From: CAYJBH01 sp964369965
GTDB lineage: Bacteria > Bacillota > Clostridia > Oscillospirales > Ruminococcaceae
DNA length: 64,000 nucleotides
Assembly: GCA_964369965.1 (NCBI GenBank)
Contig: CAYJGF010000004.1
Coordinates: 62,001 to 126,000 of the forward strand
Direction of reading: 5' to 3'
Shown here piece by piece: positions 43,400 to 53,256 of the stretch. A program made the translations under genes and the position numbers. The stretch's first letter is position 1, and every line of letters starts with the position of its first letter. The notes beneath the pieces are model-generated. The model was given only the letters and a program-made list of their open reading frames with translations. It was not told the origin of the DNA and ran no database searches.

Positions 43400-44458
43400 T
43401 TAAAGCGTTTTAAAGAAGTTGTGTATCATTTCTTGTGTCAGTCCGACTAAAGATGCGTACTCTATATCCCCGGGCTGTATACAGGTGGTTAGCTTTATCG
43501 TTTTACCCTGATGATCCCTCAAAAAGTTGTTTGCGCCCGTTGATAAAAGTTCTGACAACCTTTTATCAAATGAACTTATCACAAGATAGTCGGGGTTTAA
43601 AAGCCACAACACATTGAAAATTGCCACGTAAAGCGGATAAAGGGCGAGATGCGACAGACTTTCAGTATCCCTGTTAATGATGTGTTGTATGCAGTGTTGC
43701 TCCAACCTAATGAGGCGACCGTTGTCCGGCAACAATGTTTGTCCGGCATCGCCTGCAATGGCATCAACTCCGGTGTGCGGAACACCTCCTTTTACAAACG
43801 CACCGCCTACACCATCTCCTACAAAAAAGTAGTAAACACTACGGTCATCGTTGCCCGTCAATCGCTCACTTTCCGCCAGTGCCGCAAATGTGACATCTTG
43901 GCCTATAACGATGTTATTGCACTCAAAATATTCATTTATAATCTGCTTTAGGTGAACCGAGCGGCACCATTCATACAGCTCAGAGCGAAGCAAATCCTCC
44001 TCGGGGTAATAGATACCGGGAGTTGAAACTCCTATTCCCAGTATATTCTTGCTCTTTGTCCCTTGTTTCAAACGTGAGAAAATCCGAGTTAATGCCTGTC
44101 TAAATCCGTCGGCCTCTATGGACTGTTCAAGCTCTGAAACTTTGGTGAGACGCAAATCATACACCTGCGCCGATATACTATTTTTATGGGTGACATCAAT
44201 GCACAAAAAGGAACCGAATCCAACATTCAGCATATATGCCGAACCTCGCCGACCTACACGAGACGGCTCATGCGTAGTGGCGACAATAACACCTTGCTCC
44301 ACCAACGACTTAACCACTTTACCCATTGTCACCATTGTCGTCCCACACATCGTTACGAGATTGGGTATGGTTAATACGCCGTGCTTGGCAAGGCATTTTA
44401 AAACATTCAATTTGTTTGTCTGCCGAATGTCGGTGGCAGTTAGTAATTCTCGTTTCAT
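43400..44458 (-). CDS. ROK family transcriptional regulator (NagC/XylR-like)
   Basis: 352 residues: an N-terminal winged helix (IRQTNKLNVLKCLAKHGVL, TMCGTTMVTMGKVVKSLVE), then a ROK sugar-kinase-like domain (ILGIGVSTPGIYYPEEDLLR, YFFVGDGVGGAFVKGG). The Cys-rich zinc motif of most ROK proteins (GCxGCxE) is replaced by LEQHCIQHI, so the effector site is altered. It diverges from the SIS gene with 52 bp between, and is likely its repressor; NagC-type proteins respond to GlcNAc-6-phosphate. Confidence 0.9.
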   Translation of the reverse strand: MKRELLTATDIRQTNKLNVLKCLAKHGVLTIPNLVTMCGTTMVTMGKVVKSLVEQGVIVATTHEPSRVGRRGSAYMLNVGFGSFLCIDVTHKNSISAQVYDLRLTKVSELEQSIEADGFRQALTRIFSRLKQGTKSKNILGIGVSTPGIYYPEEDLLRSELYEWCRSVHLKQIINEYFECNNIVIGQDVTFAALAESERLTGNDDRSVYYFFVGDGVGGAFVKGGVPHTGVDAIAGDAGQTLLPDNGRLIRLEQHCIQHIINRDTESLSHLALYPLYVAIFNVLWLLNPDYLVISSFDKRLSELLSTGANNFLRDHQGKTIKLTTCIQPGDIEYASLVGLTQEMIHNFFKTL

Positions 44459-44510
44459 AACTTGATTTTATCACAACTTAATAAAAAAAACAATATAAAG
44501 GAGAAAAAAC

Positions 44511-45242
44511 GTGAAGTATTTAGACAGCTATAAACAAACTGTTCTGCAACTTGTGCAGAAAACCTTTGAATCGGAGGAGGAATTGACAAAAGTGTCCGCA
44601 CTTGTTGTCGATTGCTTTAAGAACAACGGAAAGCTTTTTACGTTCGGAACCGGCCATGGGCATCTGTTGTCTTTAGAGATGTTTTATCGTGCCGGAGGAT
44701 TCGTGCGTGTTGTGCCAATACTACACGAACCACTCATGCTACACCTGTCCGCCTCACAATCCTCACTTGAGGAGAGACGAGAGGGCTTAGCAAAGATGCT
44801 GCTGTGTGACTACGGTTTTACCGAGAAAGATATACTTTTCATTTTTTCAAACAGCGGAAGAAATTCCACAACCATTGAAATGGCACTTGAAGCAAAAGCA
44901 ATGGGAGGCAAAACCGTGGCATTTACAAACCTAAATCACACCAAATCTGTCAGAAGTAGACACAGTTGCGGTAAAAGGTTGTTTGAGGTGGCGGACATAG
45001 TTCTTGACAATTTCGGTGAGATCGGTGATACCTGCGTCACTACCGACAATGGGTCGAAAATATGTCCCACTTCCACCGTGATAGGTGCACTAATGTTGCA
45101 GATGATTGTTGCTCTTTCAGCAGAAGCTGCCGCCAAACAGGGGTATGACATCGAAATGTTCTGCTCAAGCAATATAGACGGTGGCGATGAAATTAACAAT
45201 GAGTTTATCGAAAAATACAAAAAGGAGATTAAACACCTATGA
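44511..45242 (+). CDS. SIS domain sugar-phosphate protein (UPF0309-like)
   Basis: 243 residues, GTG start after AAAGGAG. The SIS fold shows KLFTFGTGHGHLLSLEMFYR and LFIFSNSGRNSTTIEMALEA, with the Ser-rich phosphosugar loop. Relatives are phosphoheptose isomerases, MurNAc-6-phosphate etherases and sugar isomerases. With two GlcNAc-type kinases and a GH84 enzyme nearby, handling of an amino-sugar phosphate is likely. Overlaps the GNAT gene by 4 bp (ATGA). Confidence 0.86.
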   Translation: MKYLDSYKQTVLQLVQKTFESEEELTKVSALVVDCFKNNGKLFTFGTGHGHLLSLEMFYRAGGFVRVVPILHEPLMLHLSASQSSLEERREGLAKMLLCDYGFTEKDILFIFSNSGRNSTTIEMALEAKAMGGKTVAFTNLNHTKSVRSRHSCGKRLFEVADIVLDNFGEIGDTCVTTDNGSKICPTSTVIGALMLQMIVALSAEAAAKQGYDIEMFCSSNIDGGDEINNEFIEKYKKEIKHL

Positions 45243-45781
45243 AAATCAGAGTTTACGAGGATAAAGACTACAGCAAGGTTCAACAAATTTGTATAGGCGG
45301 TAGCGAGGATTTTGAGGGTTACGATATACTGCTAAATATGTATTGCAATTATTATATTGAACAGGAAAAGGATAGTGTGTTTATTCTTGCTGATGCGTCC
45401 GACGAGGCGGTGGGATATATATTTTGTGCAAAGGACTGGGAGTGGTATAAAAAAATCTACAATGAAAAATATCTGCCGACACTCAAAGAAATGAGCATAA
45501 AAAAATATGAGGAAAAATGTAGCGAAACGGCTTTACTGGAGCCCGTTATGAAAGAGTATCCCGCACATCTGCATATTGATGTGATAAAGGAATACCGCAG
45601 TGGCGGCTACGGCAGTAGGTTGATAGATACGCTCGCAGACCATCTAAGGAAAAAAAACATCAGAGGGCTTATGCTGTGTGTCGGCAAGGATAACATTCGT
45701 GCTCACAAATTTTATGAAAAAACCGGGTTTAACAGACTGTTTCAAAACGAGAATATCGTTATCTATGGGTTGAAATTATAA
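45239..45781 (+). CDS. GNAT family N-acetyltransferase
   Basis: 180 residues. IRVYEDKDYSKVQQICIGG is the N-terminal strand-helix, and YRSGGYGSRLIDTLADHLRK the acetyl-CoA pyrophosphate loop (R/Q-x2-G-x-G/A). AHLHIDVIKEY precedes it. A later KFYEKTGFNRL closes the fold. Close to OGA-type bacterial GNATs in architecture. Position in an amino-sugar operon suggests acetylation of a sugar amine, opposite to the PIG-L protein, but this is inference. Confidence 0.88.
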   Translation: MKIRVYEDKDYSKVQQICIGGSEDFEGYDILLNMYCNYYIEQEKDSVFILADASDEAVGYIFCAKDWEWYKKIYNEKYLPTLKEMSIKKYEEKCSETALLEPVMKEYPAHLHIDVIKEYRSGGYGSRLIDTLADHLRKKNIRGLMLCVGKDNIRAHKFYEKTGFNRLFQNENIVIYGLKL

Positions 45782-45787
45782 ATGACG

Positions 45788-46522
45788 TTAAATATTAAAA
45801 CAGTGAGACTGCAACAAGCTGACCAACTTGATACGCTCAATTGCGGTGCAATCTGTGCCGTTAGCAAAGTATCTCGATTGTGTCTTTAACAGATGCAACA
45901 ATTCAGGACTGCACTGCGAGGTGTGACAGGCAACCGCTCCGTACTTCAGCTCTTCATAATCGGAAATATCAACAAATGTATTTGCCTTATCGGTATAATA
46001 TTGTCCCAGTATTTTTATACCATATGCTTGTTTTTGCGCCTTGATTTGGTCATCGTACGGATAAAACTCACAACCACAATCAAGAAAACAGTATCGCACC
46101 GCTAAGCCTACCTTTAGATGATCGCTGTGGCACTCGTTCTCAAGGTCTGGATCAACGGAGAATAGGGCATCCGGACGTAATTCTCGTACAACCTTCAAAA
46201 TTTCATCCGCTATCTCTCTCGCAGAGGCATCTGTTTTGTTCGCAAAGCCTAAAAATCCCGCATTTTTTACACCGAGATACTCCATCGCCGCCAGCGCCTC
46301 TTTTTGTCTTAATGTAGGAGTGGTAGCACCGTCTACACGGTGGTCGTCTGTCACGGTAAGTGCATACACTTCAACCCCCATGCTCTTTAGATATGCCATC
46401 GTTCCGCCTGCTCCGATTTCATTATCGTCGGGGTGAGGCTGAACAAAAAGTGCTACTTTAATGTTTTCAAGCTTGGGAACTGCGGTGAGCTGTTCTATAA
46501 AGTCGTTATAATGGTCTGACAT
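45788..46522 (-). CDS. PIG-L family deacetylase
   Basis: 244 residues from the ATG at 46522 behind GGAGGTGCC. QPHPDDNEIGAGGTMAYLK gives the zinc motif HPDD and ENECHSDHLKVGLAVRYC the later His residues. The family removes N-acetyl groups from GlcNAc moieties (PIG-L, MshB, BshB, chitobiose deacetylase). It converges with the GNAT gene and diverges from the second importer. A role in deacetylating imported GlcNAc saccharides fits the GH84 and kinase neighbours. Confidence 0.9.
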   Translation of the reverse strand: MSDHYNDFIEQLTAVPKLENIKVALFVQPHPDDNEIGAGGTMAYLKSMGVEVYALTVTDDHRVDGATTPTLRQKEALAAMEYLGVKNAGFLGFANKTDASAREIADEILKVVRELRPDALFSVDPDLENECHSDHLKVGLAVRYCFLDCGCEFYPYDDQIKAQKQAYGIKILGQYYTDKANTFVDISDYEELKYGAVACHTSQCSPELLHLLKTQSRYFANGTDCTAIERIKLVSLLQSHCFNI

Positions 46523-46821
46523 GGCACCTCCTAAAAAATATTCGGCTTGATTTGAGTAAAAGTGTATCACAGTTTACAGACAAAGTCAACATTAGTAAAC
46601 ATAGTTTTGAAATTAGAGGCGTAGACACAGGGTAAAATCATGTTGTATTTGAACAAAATTTATAACGAGTTTTGCGAATTATAATTCAAGATAGCTATTT
46701 ACGCAAAATAGTACGAATTTTCTTGAAAGATTTTAAAATAATACTATTTTTTTGTCTGCCTGTGGGCTATAATGTTCCTAAGTTAGTTTATAAACAAGGT
46801 TAATTAAAGGGAAGTGATTTT
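46523..46821. other. Intergenic region with importer 2 promoter
   Basis: No gene. TGTGGGC followed by TATAAT (46768-46773) is a good extended -10, 49 bp before the importer gene; 17 bp upstream there is only TATTTT, so activation by a regulator is likely. A copy of AATTTTCTTGAAA upstream of it is shared with the GH4 promoter region. Confidence 0.5.
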
Positions 46822-48627
46822 ATGAAAAAGTTTTTATCTATCGCATTAGTTTTCACAATGTTACTAACCGGATGTGTTGCGGCACCTCCACCGGATGATT
46901 CTGAGTCCGCACCTCCACCCGGAACTTCCGACAATGCATCGGCTACAACCGACCCCTCCGAACTTGAAGATTTAACGCTCACTATCATGGGCCTTGAGAA
47001 TTTGAGTGGAATTGCCGAAGACGGAATAATAACCGGACCAGTAGCGGACGTTATATATGAAAAATTTAAAATTACATTGCAGGTCAATCGTTCATTACAG
47101 GGTAGCAAGACTGAGCAGGTTGCTTTGCAACTCGCAAACAATCAACTCTCTGACATTTATGTAGTCGTACATGGTGACGAGTCTACCAACAATCTGCTTG
47201 ATTCAAACAAGATGTTGAATATGGAGGAATATGTCTCTGATGAAGCCACATCGAATATCATGGAAAACTTTGGTGAATACTTTGATTTGTGGAAAACATA
47301 TGATCCAAATGGTGTGATGTCGTTTTTGGCGCTTGATGCCGGTGTAGACCCACGTGTAGCGGTGCTCGGCGAAGCGGACTGGGGCGTGGGCGCCCGTCAT
47401 GACCTACTAAAAAGTGCCGGGCTTGATATCAGCTTAGACGATACCGAGGAATGGTACCAGAGCATGAAAACACTTGTTGAGATGTACCCTGAGGTTGACG
47501 GTCAACCGGCAGTCGGCATAGGCGGTTTCTTAAAAGAGGACTGGGGTTACACCTGGGGAATGATGATGCCGTGGCATTCCGGTCAAGGCATATACCTCAT
47601 AAATGGTGGTGGTTGGTATGACGACGAAGGCAACTTCACGGTTTTAGGTTCACATGAAGACGAGATAATGTTCTACGAATCAGCTAAGTTCTATAACAGA
47701 GCTTTCCGTGAAGGCGTTTTGGATCCGCAAATATTTGAGCTCACCAATGTCGACTTCACCGAAAAACTCAAAACAGGAAGAATTTACAGCTTGGTATCCG
47801 GAACATGGCATGTTTTGGATGCAGAGAGTTTTTGGCTGGCCGAAGGTGGTGACAAGGCAAACCAAATTTACAACTGGCACAACACAAAAACCGAAGGTTA
47901 CGACGGAAAGACTATGTGGCACTACACAAGCTATGTTGAGTCAACGGGTAGGCAGTTCACAATGATTTCTCAGACAAACCCCGATCCCGATCGCACAATG
48001 CAATTGTTAGACTTCCTCGCCTCCGATGAAGGTCAAGAGCTCATAGGCCGAGGAGTGGAAGGTGAAACCTTCACCTATGATGACGACGGCAAATACGTGA
48101 TGGATCCCGGATTTGTAGATTCATTCAAAAATGACTCGCAGCGCACCATTAACACAACGGGTGTCGGTTTCTATCTGTTCGCCAACAGAAACGCATTTAA
48201 CGAAGAAAATGACCTCCCATACTACTGGAGATCTGACGTTGAGGTTCTGCAAGCAGGATACTCTCCCGCAATGGTGGACATGTTAGAAGAGACAGAGCAG
48301 ACTTTCCGCGGTGAAGACACAAGGTCAAAAGATTATAATATGGGTTATGAGTGGATGGCACCTGCACGAGGAGTCGTGAGTGATGAAACAGTAGATGTTT
48401 GGACAGCTATACAAAACGCCTTACTCTTTAAATATCTGCCGGAACTTATTATGGCAGAGTCCGATGCGGAATTTGAAGATGCAAAAACCCGTTGCCAAGA
48501 CGAGGTTGAGCAACTCGGTGCCGATTTGATGAAAGCCGGATACGAGGAAATATACAATGCAAATGCTGACCGCGTAAACGAACTCAAAGTCACCTATGGC
48601 GTAGAAGATCTCACCTATGGCAAATAA
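46822..48627 (+). CDS. Sugar ABC importer 2 substrate-binding lipoprotein
   Basis: 601 residues. Signal peptide with lipobox LTGC (Cys18), a Pro/Ser-rich linker, then a large bilobed binding domain like that of LipO-type proteins (IYVVVHGDESTNNLL, DYNMGYEWMAPARG). It should capture glycans for the two permeases downstream. A hairpin separates it from them. Distant in sequence from the first binding lipoprotein, so a different glycan is expected, by context GlcNAc-containing. Confidence 0.9.
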   Translation: MKKFLSIALVFTMLLTGCVAAPPPDDSESAPPPGTSDNASATTDPSELEDLTLTIMGLENLSGIAEDGIITGPVADVIYEKFKITLQVNRSLQGSKTEQVALQLANNQLSDIYVVVHGDESTNNLLDSNKMLNMEEYVSDEATSNIMENFGEYFDLWKTYDPNGVMSFLALDAGVDPRVAVLGEADWGVGARHDLLKSAGLDISLDDTEEWYQSMKTLVEMYPEVDGQPAVGIGGFLKEDWGYTWGMMMPWHSGQGIYLINGGGWYDDEGNFTVLGSHEDEIMFYESAKFYNRAFREGVLDPQIFELTNVDFTEKLKTGRIYSLVSGTWHVLDAESFWLAEGGDKANQIYNWHNTKTEGYDGKTMWHYTSYVESTGRQFTMISQTNPDPDRTMQLLDFLASDEGQELIGRGVEGETFTYDDDGKYVMDPGFVDSFKNDSQRTINTTGVGFYLFANRNAFNEENDLPYYWRSDVEVLQAGYSPAMVDMLEETEQTFRGEDTRSKDYNMGYEWMAPARGVVSDETVDVWTAIQNALLFKYLPELIMAESDAEFEDAKTRCQDEVEQLGADLMKAGYEEIYNANADRVNELKVTYGVEDLTYGK

Positions 48628-48651
48628 TATAAGCAGTCACATATAAAACAG

Positions 48652-48706
48652 AGTGCCGCATTGATGGAAATTTTACGAAAACGCAAATCTCCCTTGATGC
48701 GGCACT
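48652..48706 (+). terminator. Imperfect hairpin between binding-protein and permease genes
   Basis: AGTGCCGCAT (48652-48661) and ATGCGGCACT (48697-48706) form a 10-bp stem with a 35-nt loop, then TATTACTTTG. Probably attenuates permease expression relative to the lipoprotein. Confidence 0.55.
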
Positions 48707-48760
48707 TATTACTTTGTTATCACGGAGCAATATGTTTACCGGAGCAACCACGGAGGTAAA

Positions 48761-50245
48761 ATGAGTCGATTGACACCCGCCGGAACTAAATCCGATTTTT
48801 TTAAAAAAAATGTCACGTCGTTGCGGCTTTTTGCCGTAATCTTTTGCTTAATACTGCTCGCATCCACCCTTTTTATACCATTGTTTTCTGTGGACTATAA
48901 AGATAAGGTTGATGTGGTTTATTCGACAGCATATGTGACACCTTTTGAATTGGCTCGGGGCTACATAGATACACCCGGACCGGAGTTTAAGGATATATTC
49001 AAGACAGCACCTACCGAAATATCCGATATAAAAATTACAAACTATGTCTTTTACATGTATCCCAACCTCTCAATAATACCTTTAATTATTGTTTCTATTG
49101 CCTATATTGCCTGCATCGCCGCAATAGCTTTTACCATAAAAGGCTTTAAAGTGTGCAAACTAAAGCCTGCCATTGTTTTGACACTGTGCTCGGGCTTTCT
49201 AATATTTGTGCTTTATGCCGCATATTCAAGTATGATTTTCAACAGTACAAACACGCGATACTTCACGGTAAATCCGTCAGTCGGCTTTGTACTTGCTATT
49301 TGTGTTGTTTTAATAGCATTCACTATCTTACTTTCATTTTATCGATCTGTTCGCAACCAAAAGTACCTGCTAATTATGTTGGCGCCCTTTGTGGCGTGGA
49401 CGGCAGTGTTTTCCTATTTGCCCATGGCGGGCTGGGTTATGGCGTTTAAGGAGTATAATCCCGGAGAAAATATACTTTTATCCGAGTGGGCAAACCCAAT
49501 TTTTGACAACTTTATGTCATTCATACTAAACAGTGACTTCTTCTTGATAATGCGCAATACCATAGTACTTAACTTTTCGGTACTGTTTCTCGCTACGCCA
49601 TTAGCCGTTTTTTTGGCTATTATGTTTTCTGAAATCAGATTTTTGCGGTTCAAAAAGGTTGTGCAAACGGCAAGTTATCTACCTTACTTTATATCATGGG
49701 TTATTGTTGCTTCAATAACCGACATGTTTTTCACCATTGACAACGGGTTGATAAATGAGCTGCTCACGACACTTAATATAGTTGATGAACAAGTACCATT
49801 CTTACAGCGTGCCGAATATTTTCCCCCACTCATTATATTTTTACAATTATGGAAAACGGTGGGCTGGGAAACCATAATTTATTTGTCGGCGATAACCTCA
49901 ATAAATCCGGATCTTTATGAGGCAGCTTCCATAGACGGGGCAAGTAGGGTGGCAAAAATACTCAGAATTACACTCCCTTGCATAATACCCACTGCAATAG
50001 TACTTTTGATAATGAACTCGGGATGGATACTAAACGGATTTGACCCCTACTATTTAATAGGCAATTCAACTAACAGAGAGTGGTCCGAAGTTATAGATAC
50101 TTACACTTTCAGAATGGGCGTAAACAGATTGGATTACTCCATGTCTACAGCAATCGGCATGTTCAAGACAACCCTTGGACTAATACTTCTTGTCATAACA
50201 AACAAATTAGGCAAAAAATATGCTAACGTGGAAATTTTAAGGTAG
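48761..50245 (+). CDS. Sugar ABC importer 2 permease with N-terminal membrane extension
   Basis: 494 residues, about 190 longer than usual LplB-type permeases. The extension has four extra helices (about 23-43, 108-130, 142-164, 180-203) around an extracytoplasmic loop of 60 residues. The standard permease follows from YLLIMLAPFVAWTAVFSYLP; the EAA loop LYEAASIDGASRVAKILRI lies near residue 390. The extension could bind the lipoprotein or another subunit. The frame is continuous, so it is a real fusion. Confidence 0.88.
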   Translation: MSRLTPAGTKSDFFKKNVTSLRLFAVIFCLILLASTLFIPLFSVDYKDKVDVVYSTAYVTPFELARGYIDTPGPEFKDIFKTAPTEISDIKITNYVFYMYPNLSIIPLIIVSIAYIACIAAIAFTIKGFKVCKLKPAIVLTLCSGFLIFVLYAAYSSMIFNSTNTRYFTVNPSVGFVLAICVVLIAFTILLSFYRSVRNQKYLLIMLAPFVAWTAVFSYLPMAGWVMAFKEYNPGENILLSEWANPIFDNFMSFILNSDFFLIMRNTIVLNFSVLFLATPLAVFLAIMFSEIRFLRFKKVVQTASYLPYFISWVIVASITDMFFTIDNGLINELLTTLNIVDEQVPFLQRAEYFPPLIIFLQLWKTVGWETIIYLSAITSINPDLYEAASIDGASRVAKILRITLPCIIPTAIVLLIMNSGWILNGFDPYYLIGNSTNREWSEVIDTYTFRMGVNRLDYSMSTAIGMFKTTLGLILLVITNKLGKKYANVEILR

Positions 50246-50253
50246 GTGACAAC

Positions 50254-51165
50254 GTGACTAAATATATATTGAAAAGAAAAAAAGGCTTAACTCGACAGGA
50301 TATTGCACTTGAGGGAGTTTTTACGGCTCTTTTGATAATAGTATTTATATTGTCGGTTTATCCAGTTTATTATATTACGGTTGCTTCTTTTAATGACCCT
50401 AAGGATCTTGCTCTGGGTGGTGTGTACTTTTGGCCGAGGGTGTTCTCGTTAGAGAGTTATATAACGATTTTTGAAGAATTCAACTTTTTTAATCCACTGT
50501 TCATATCATTTGCACGTACGGTAGTCGGTTTAGTAGCGTCAGTACTCTGTTGCAGTATGCTTGCCTTTGTGCTCTGCCAAAGGCACCTAATCGGCAGAAA
50601 ATTTTGGGTGCCGTATTTTGTATTTACCATGTACTTTTCAGCCGGTACCATCCCTATTTTCTTGCTAAACAGCGCTCTCGGTTTGGGCGGAACTTTCGCC
50701 GTCTATATCATACCGAGCCTTGTGAGAATATTTGAGGTTATACTTGTGAGGGTGTATATAGACAGCCTACCCGACAGTATACAGGAGTCTGCTAAAATTG
50801 ATGGCGCCAACGAATTTATTATCTATGCAAGAATTATATTGCCGCTTTGCCTACCGATACTTGCAACCATTGCCATATTCGTCGGCGTTTATCAATGGAA
50901 TCAGTGGTATGATACTTTTTTGTATAACATGAACAGGATGGACTTATGGCCGTTACAGATGCACCTTGTGGACATACTGCAAAGTTCCGGTGCTATAAGA
51001 ATTTCAAGCTCGCTTGACCTTGAAAAGTTGAAGCAGCAAAGTATCACCCCCACCTCAATCAGGCTCGCGATTACCGTTATCACAACACTGCCCATAGTTG
51101 TAATTTACCCATTCTTTCAGAAGTATTTTGTAAAAGGCGTTATGTTGGGCGCTGTTAAGGAATAG
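50254..51165 (+). CDS. Sugar ABC importer 2 permease (YtcP-like)
   Basis: 303 residues, GTG start after GTAGGTGAC. Six helices, EAA motif IQESAKIDGANEFIIYARI near residue 180, and the end FFQKYFVKGVMLGAVKE typical of the subfamily. Partner of the extended permease 8 bp upstream. Again no ATPase gene in the operon. Confidence 0.93.
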   Translation: MTKYILKRKKGLTRQDIALEGVFTALLIIVFILSVYPVYYITVASFNDPKDLALGGVYFWPRVFSLESYITIFEEFNFFNPLFISFARTVVGLVASVLCCSMLAFVLCQRHLIGRKFWVPYFVFTMYFSAGTIPIFLLNSALGLGGTFAVYIIPSLVRIFEVILVRVYIDSLPDSIQESAKIDGANEFIIYARIILPLCLPILATIAIFVGVYQWNQWYDTFLYNMNRMDLWPLQMHLVDILQSSGAIRISSSLDLEKLKQQSITPTSIRLAITVITTLPIVVIYPFFQKYFVKGVMLGAVKE

Positions 51166-51176
51166 GAGAAAGATGT

Positions 51177-52823
51177 ATGTTTTCACATTATCAGTTTCAA
51201 CATTTTGAACCATCGGGTGGTAATATATACCTCGCTTTTGATTTTGAGTTTTGTAGTCAAACTTGTAGTGAAATGATGTCAAGCCTGAACATTAAAAAAG
51301 GTGAAGTAGCTATACAGCATCTGCCTTTGTGCGATTTTGTGAATGCCGATGAGACATTTTTCTCTGCTGACAAAAGCGAAAAATATGCGTTGGTCGTCGG
51401 CAAAAGCGAAGTGCTTGTCTATGCGGACACTACTCGTGCACTCGCGTATGCACTTGACTCACTGTTGCAGCTCGCCACAAATGATGATGGTATCGCCTGT
51501 GGTATCTATCTCGCCTATCCCGCCTTTAAAATTCGCGGTATAATTGAAGGTTTTTATGGTAAGCCATGGAACATGAAGCAGCGCACAAACGCCATTAGAA
51601 CAATGGCAAAAAAACGTATGAACACATATATTTACGGGCCCAAAGACGACCCTTATCACAGAGACTATTGGCGATTGCCATATGACGAGATGAACTTTTC
51701 GCTACTCAAAAACATGGTTAAACTTTGCAAAAATAACCATATTGATTTACACTACATGCTTGCACCCGGTTTAGATATACGTTACTCTAATGCGTCCGAT
51801 ATAGATGTTATTGTCAACAAATTGATGCAGGTTTACAAAATAGGAGTTAGGCAGTTCGGATTACTCTTTGATGATATATTAGACGATAATCCGGAGGAAG
51901 AATTTGTCTATCCTGAGGACAAAGCCCGATTTACAACCTTGGCGGCCGCACATGTATATGTTATAAATAAAGTCTATGAGCGCTTGATGGCGCTTGATAG
52001 CTCTATAGAACTTCTTGCTTGTCCAACGCAGTATTTTGGCAACGGCGATGAGCCGTATATCGTTGAATTCGGACAGGGGTTGCCTGAAAAGTGTAAACTT
52101 TACTTTACCGGAGAGAAAATTTGCTCAGCCAAAGTAACTTCGGAGCAGGCTCGTTTTTTAAAAGAAAAAACAGGACATGCCCCGCTTTATTGGGACAACT
52201 ACCCTGTAAACGACATGGAGATGGTGAACGAGTTTCATATTTCGCCAATAATAAACCGTGATGCGGATCTGTACAGGTATTCAGAAGGGATAACACTAAA
52301 TCCTATGGAATTTGCGCAGAGTTCACTCCTTAACCTTTTAACATTTGCCGACTATATGTGGGACAGTGTAAATTATGACCCTGTCACGAGCTATAAAGAC
52401 TCAATAACAACCATTGTCGGTGAAAAATACATTAAACCATTTGAGACATTCAACAAGTTCTTATACAGATCTTGTCTTTTGCAACACGGCCATCATTATC
52501 GCTTTATGAAGCCCACCGGCTACCACACCGAACTTGTTGATATAATAAATACTGAAAATTATACACTATTGCATGAATACATGTGTGAAACAAGACGAGA
52601 TATTGAAACGTTAAATGAGTTACCACGCTCATTTGTTCGCGAATTTGAACGTTGGTACACAACGGCACTGGTATGTTGCGACCTGTTTATTGATGTTTCA
52701 AAAAATGCAGGAAAATGCGACTTTAAAAAAGAACACCTACCGCAACTCCTCGACTATCTCTGCCGTGCGGAAGATGTTCTTAAATACGAAACAAAATTAC
52801 TTATTTACAAACTAAACAAATAA
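51177..52823 (+). CDS. GH84 family beta-N-acetylhexosaminidase (O-GlcNAcase-like)
   Basis: 548 residues, no signal peptide. After an N-terminal glycohydrolase-20b-like domain comes RGIIEGFYGKPWNMKQRTNA, then KRMNTYIYGPKDDPYHRDYW, and the catalytic Asp pair FGLLFDDILDD (Asp232-Asp233). Substrate-assisted cleavage of beta-GlcNAc by GH84 acts on O-GlcNAc, hyaluronan or mucin-type glycans. A cytoplasmic GH84 behind an importer implies intake of GlcNAc-containing oligosaccharides, then release of GlcNAc for the kinases upstream. ATG with AGGAGAAAG upstream. Confidence 0.93.
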   Translation: MFSHYQFQHFEPSGGNIYLAFDFEFCSQTCSEMMSSLNIKKGEVAIQHLPLCDFVNADETFFSADKSEKYALVVGKSEVLVYADTTRALAYALDSLLQLATNDDGIACGIYLAYPAFKIRGIIEGFYGKPWNMKQRTNAIRTMAKKRMNTYIYGPKDDPYHRDYWRLPYDEMNFSLLKNMVKLCKNNHIDLHYMLAPGLDIRYSNASDIDVIVNKLMQVYKIGVRQFGLLFDDILDDNPEEEFVYPEDKARFTTLAAAHVYVINKVYERLMALDSSIELLACPTQYFGNGDEPYIVEFGQGLPEKCKLYFTGEKICSAKVTSEQARFLKEKTGHAPLYWDNYPVNDMEMVNEFHISPIINRDADLYRYSEGITLNPMEFAQSSLLNLLTFADYMWDSVNYDPVTSYKDSITTIVGEKYIKPFETFNKFLYRSCLLQHGHHYRFMKPTGYHTELVDIINTENYTLLHEYMCETRRDIETLNELPRSFVREFERWYTTALVCCDLFIDVSKNAGKCDFKKEHLPQLLDYLCRAEDVLKYETKLLIYKLNK

Positions 52824-52880
52824 AACTTCATCTAAATAACAGCAATCATTTCCTGCGCAACTATCCGTAGGAGCGCAGGA

Positions 52881-53130
52881 AAAACGTTCTATCGTCAAGA
52901 TCAGCGGAACTACAAGTACCAAACGGCATTTGAGCATCTGCAAAACGCTCCGATAATCGACACGAAAAAAGTAGCCAAGGTGCACTCGGTGTGCCATATA
53001 ACACAGCGGCAGTCGTTATAAAGAAACTAATCGAAAAGAGCATTTTGAAACAAAACACAGGGAATCGGCGAAACAAAACTTATTCTTGTGAGGAGCATCT
53101 AACGGTGTTGAGGAAGGATACTTGGTCGAG
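52881..53130 (+). pseudogene. Fic family protein, C-terminal remnant with frameshift
   Basis: Frame one reads YKYQTAFEHLQNAPIIDTKK and VAKV. A one-base shift later continues as ALGVPYNTAAVVIKKLIEKS then ILKQNTGNRRNKTYSCEEHL and TVLRKDT. Together these match the C-terminal winged helix of Fic/DOC AMP-transferases. The catalytic HPFxxGNG part is gone. Decayed gene at the end of the sugar island. Confidence 0.65.
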
Positions 53131-53256
53131 AGGTTTATTTTTGTTTACTGTGGGTCAAAATTTAGATGCAAATTACATTCCAAAACATGTATATTTCCGG
53201 AAGTAAAATCGCAACAATTTCGGAAGTTGGTGATATAATTGGATTTAAAAAATTAA

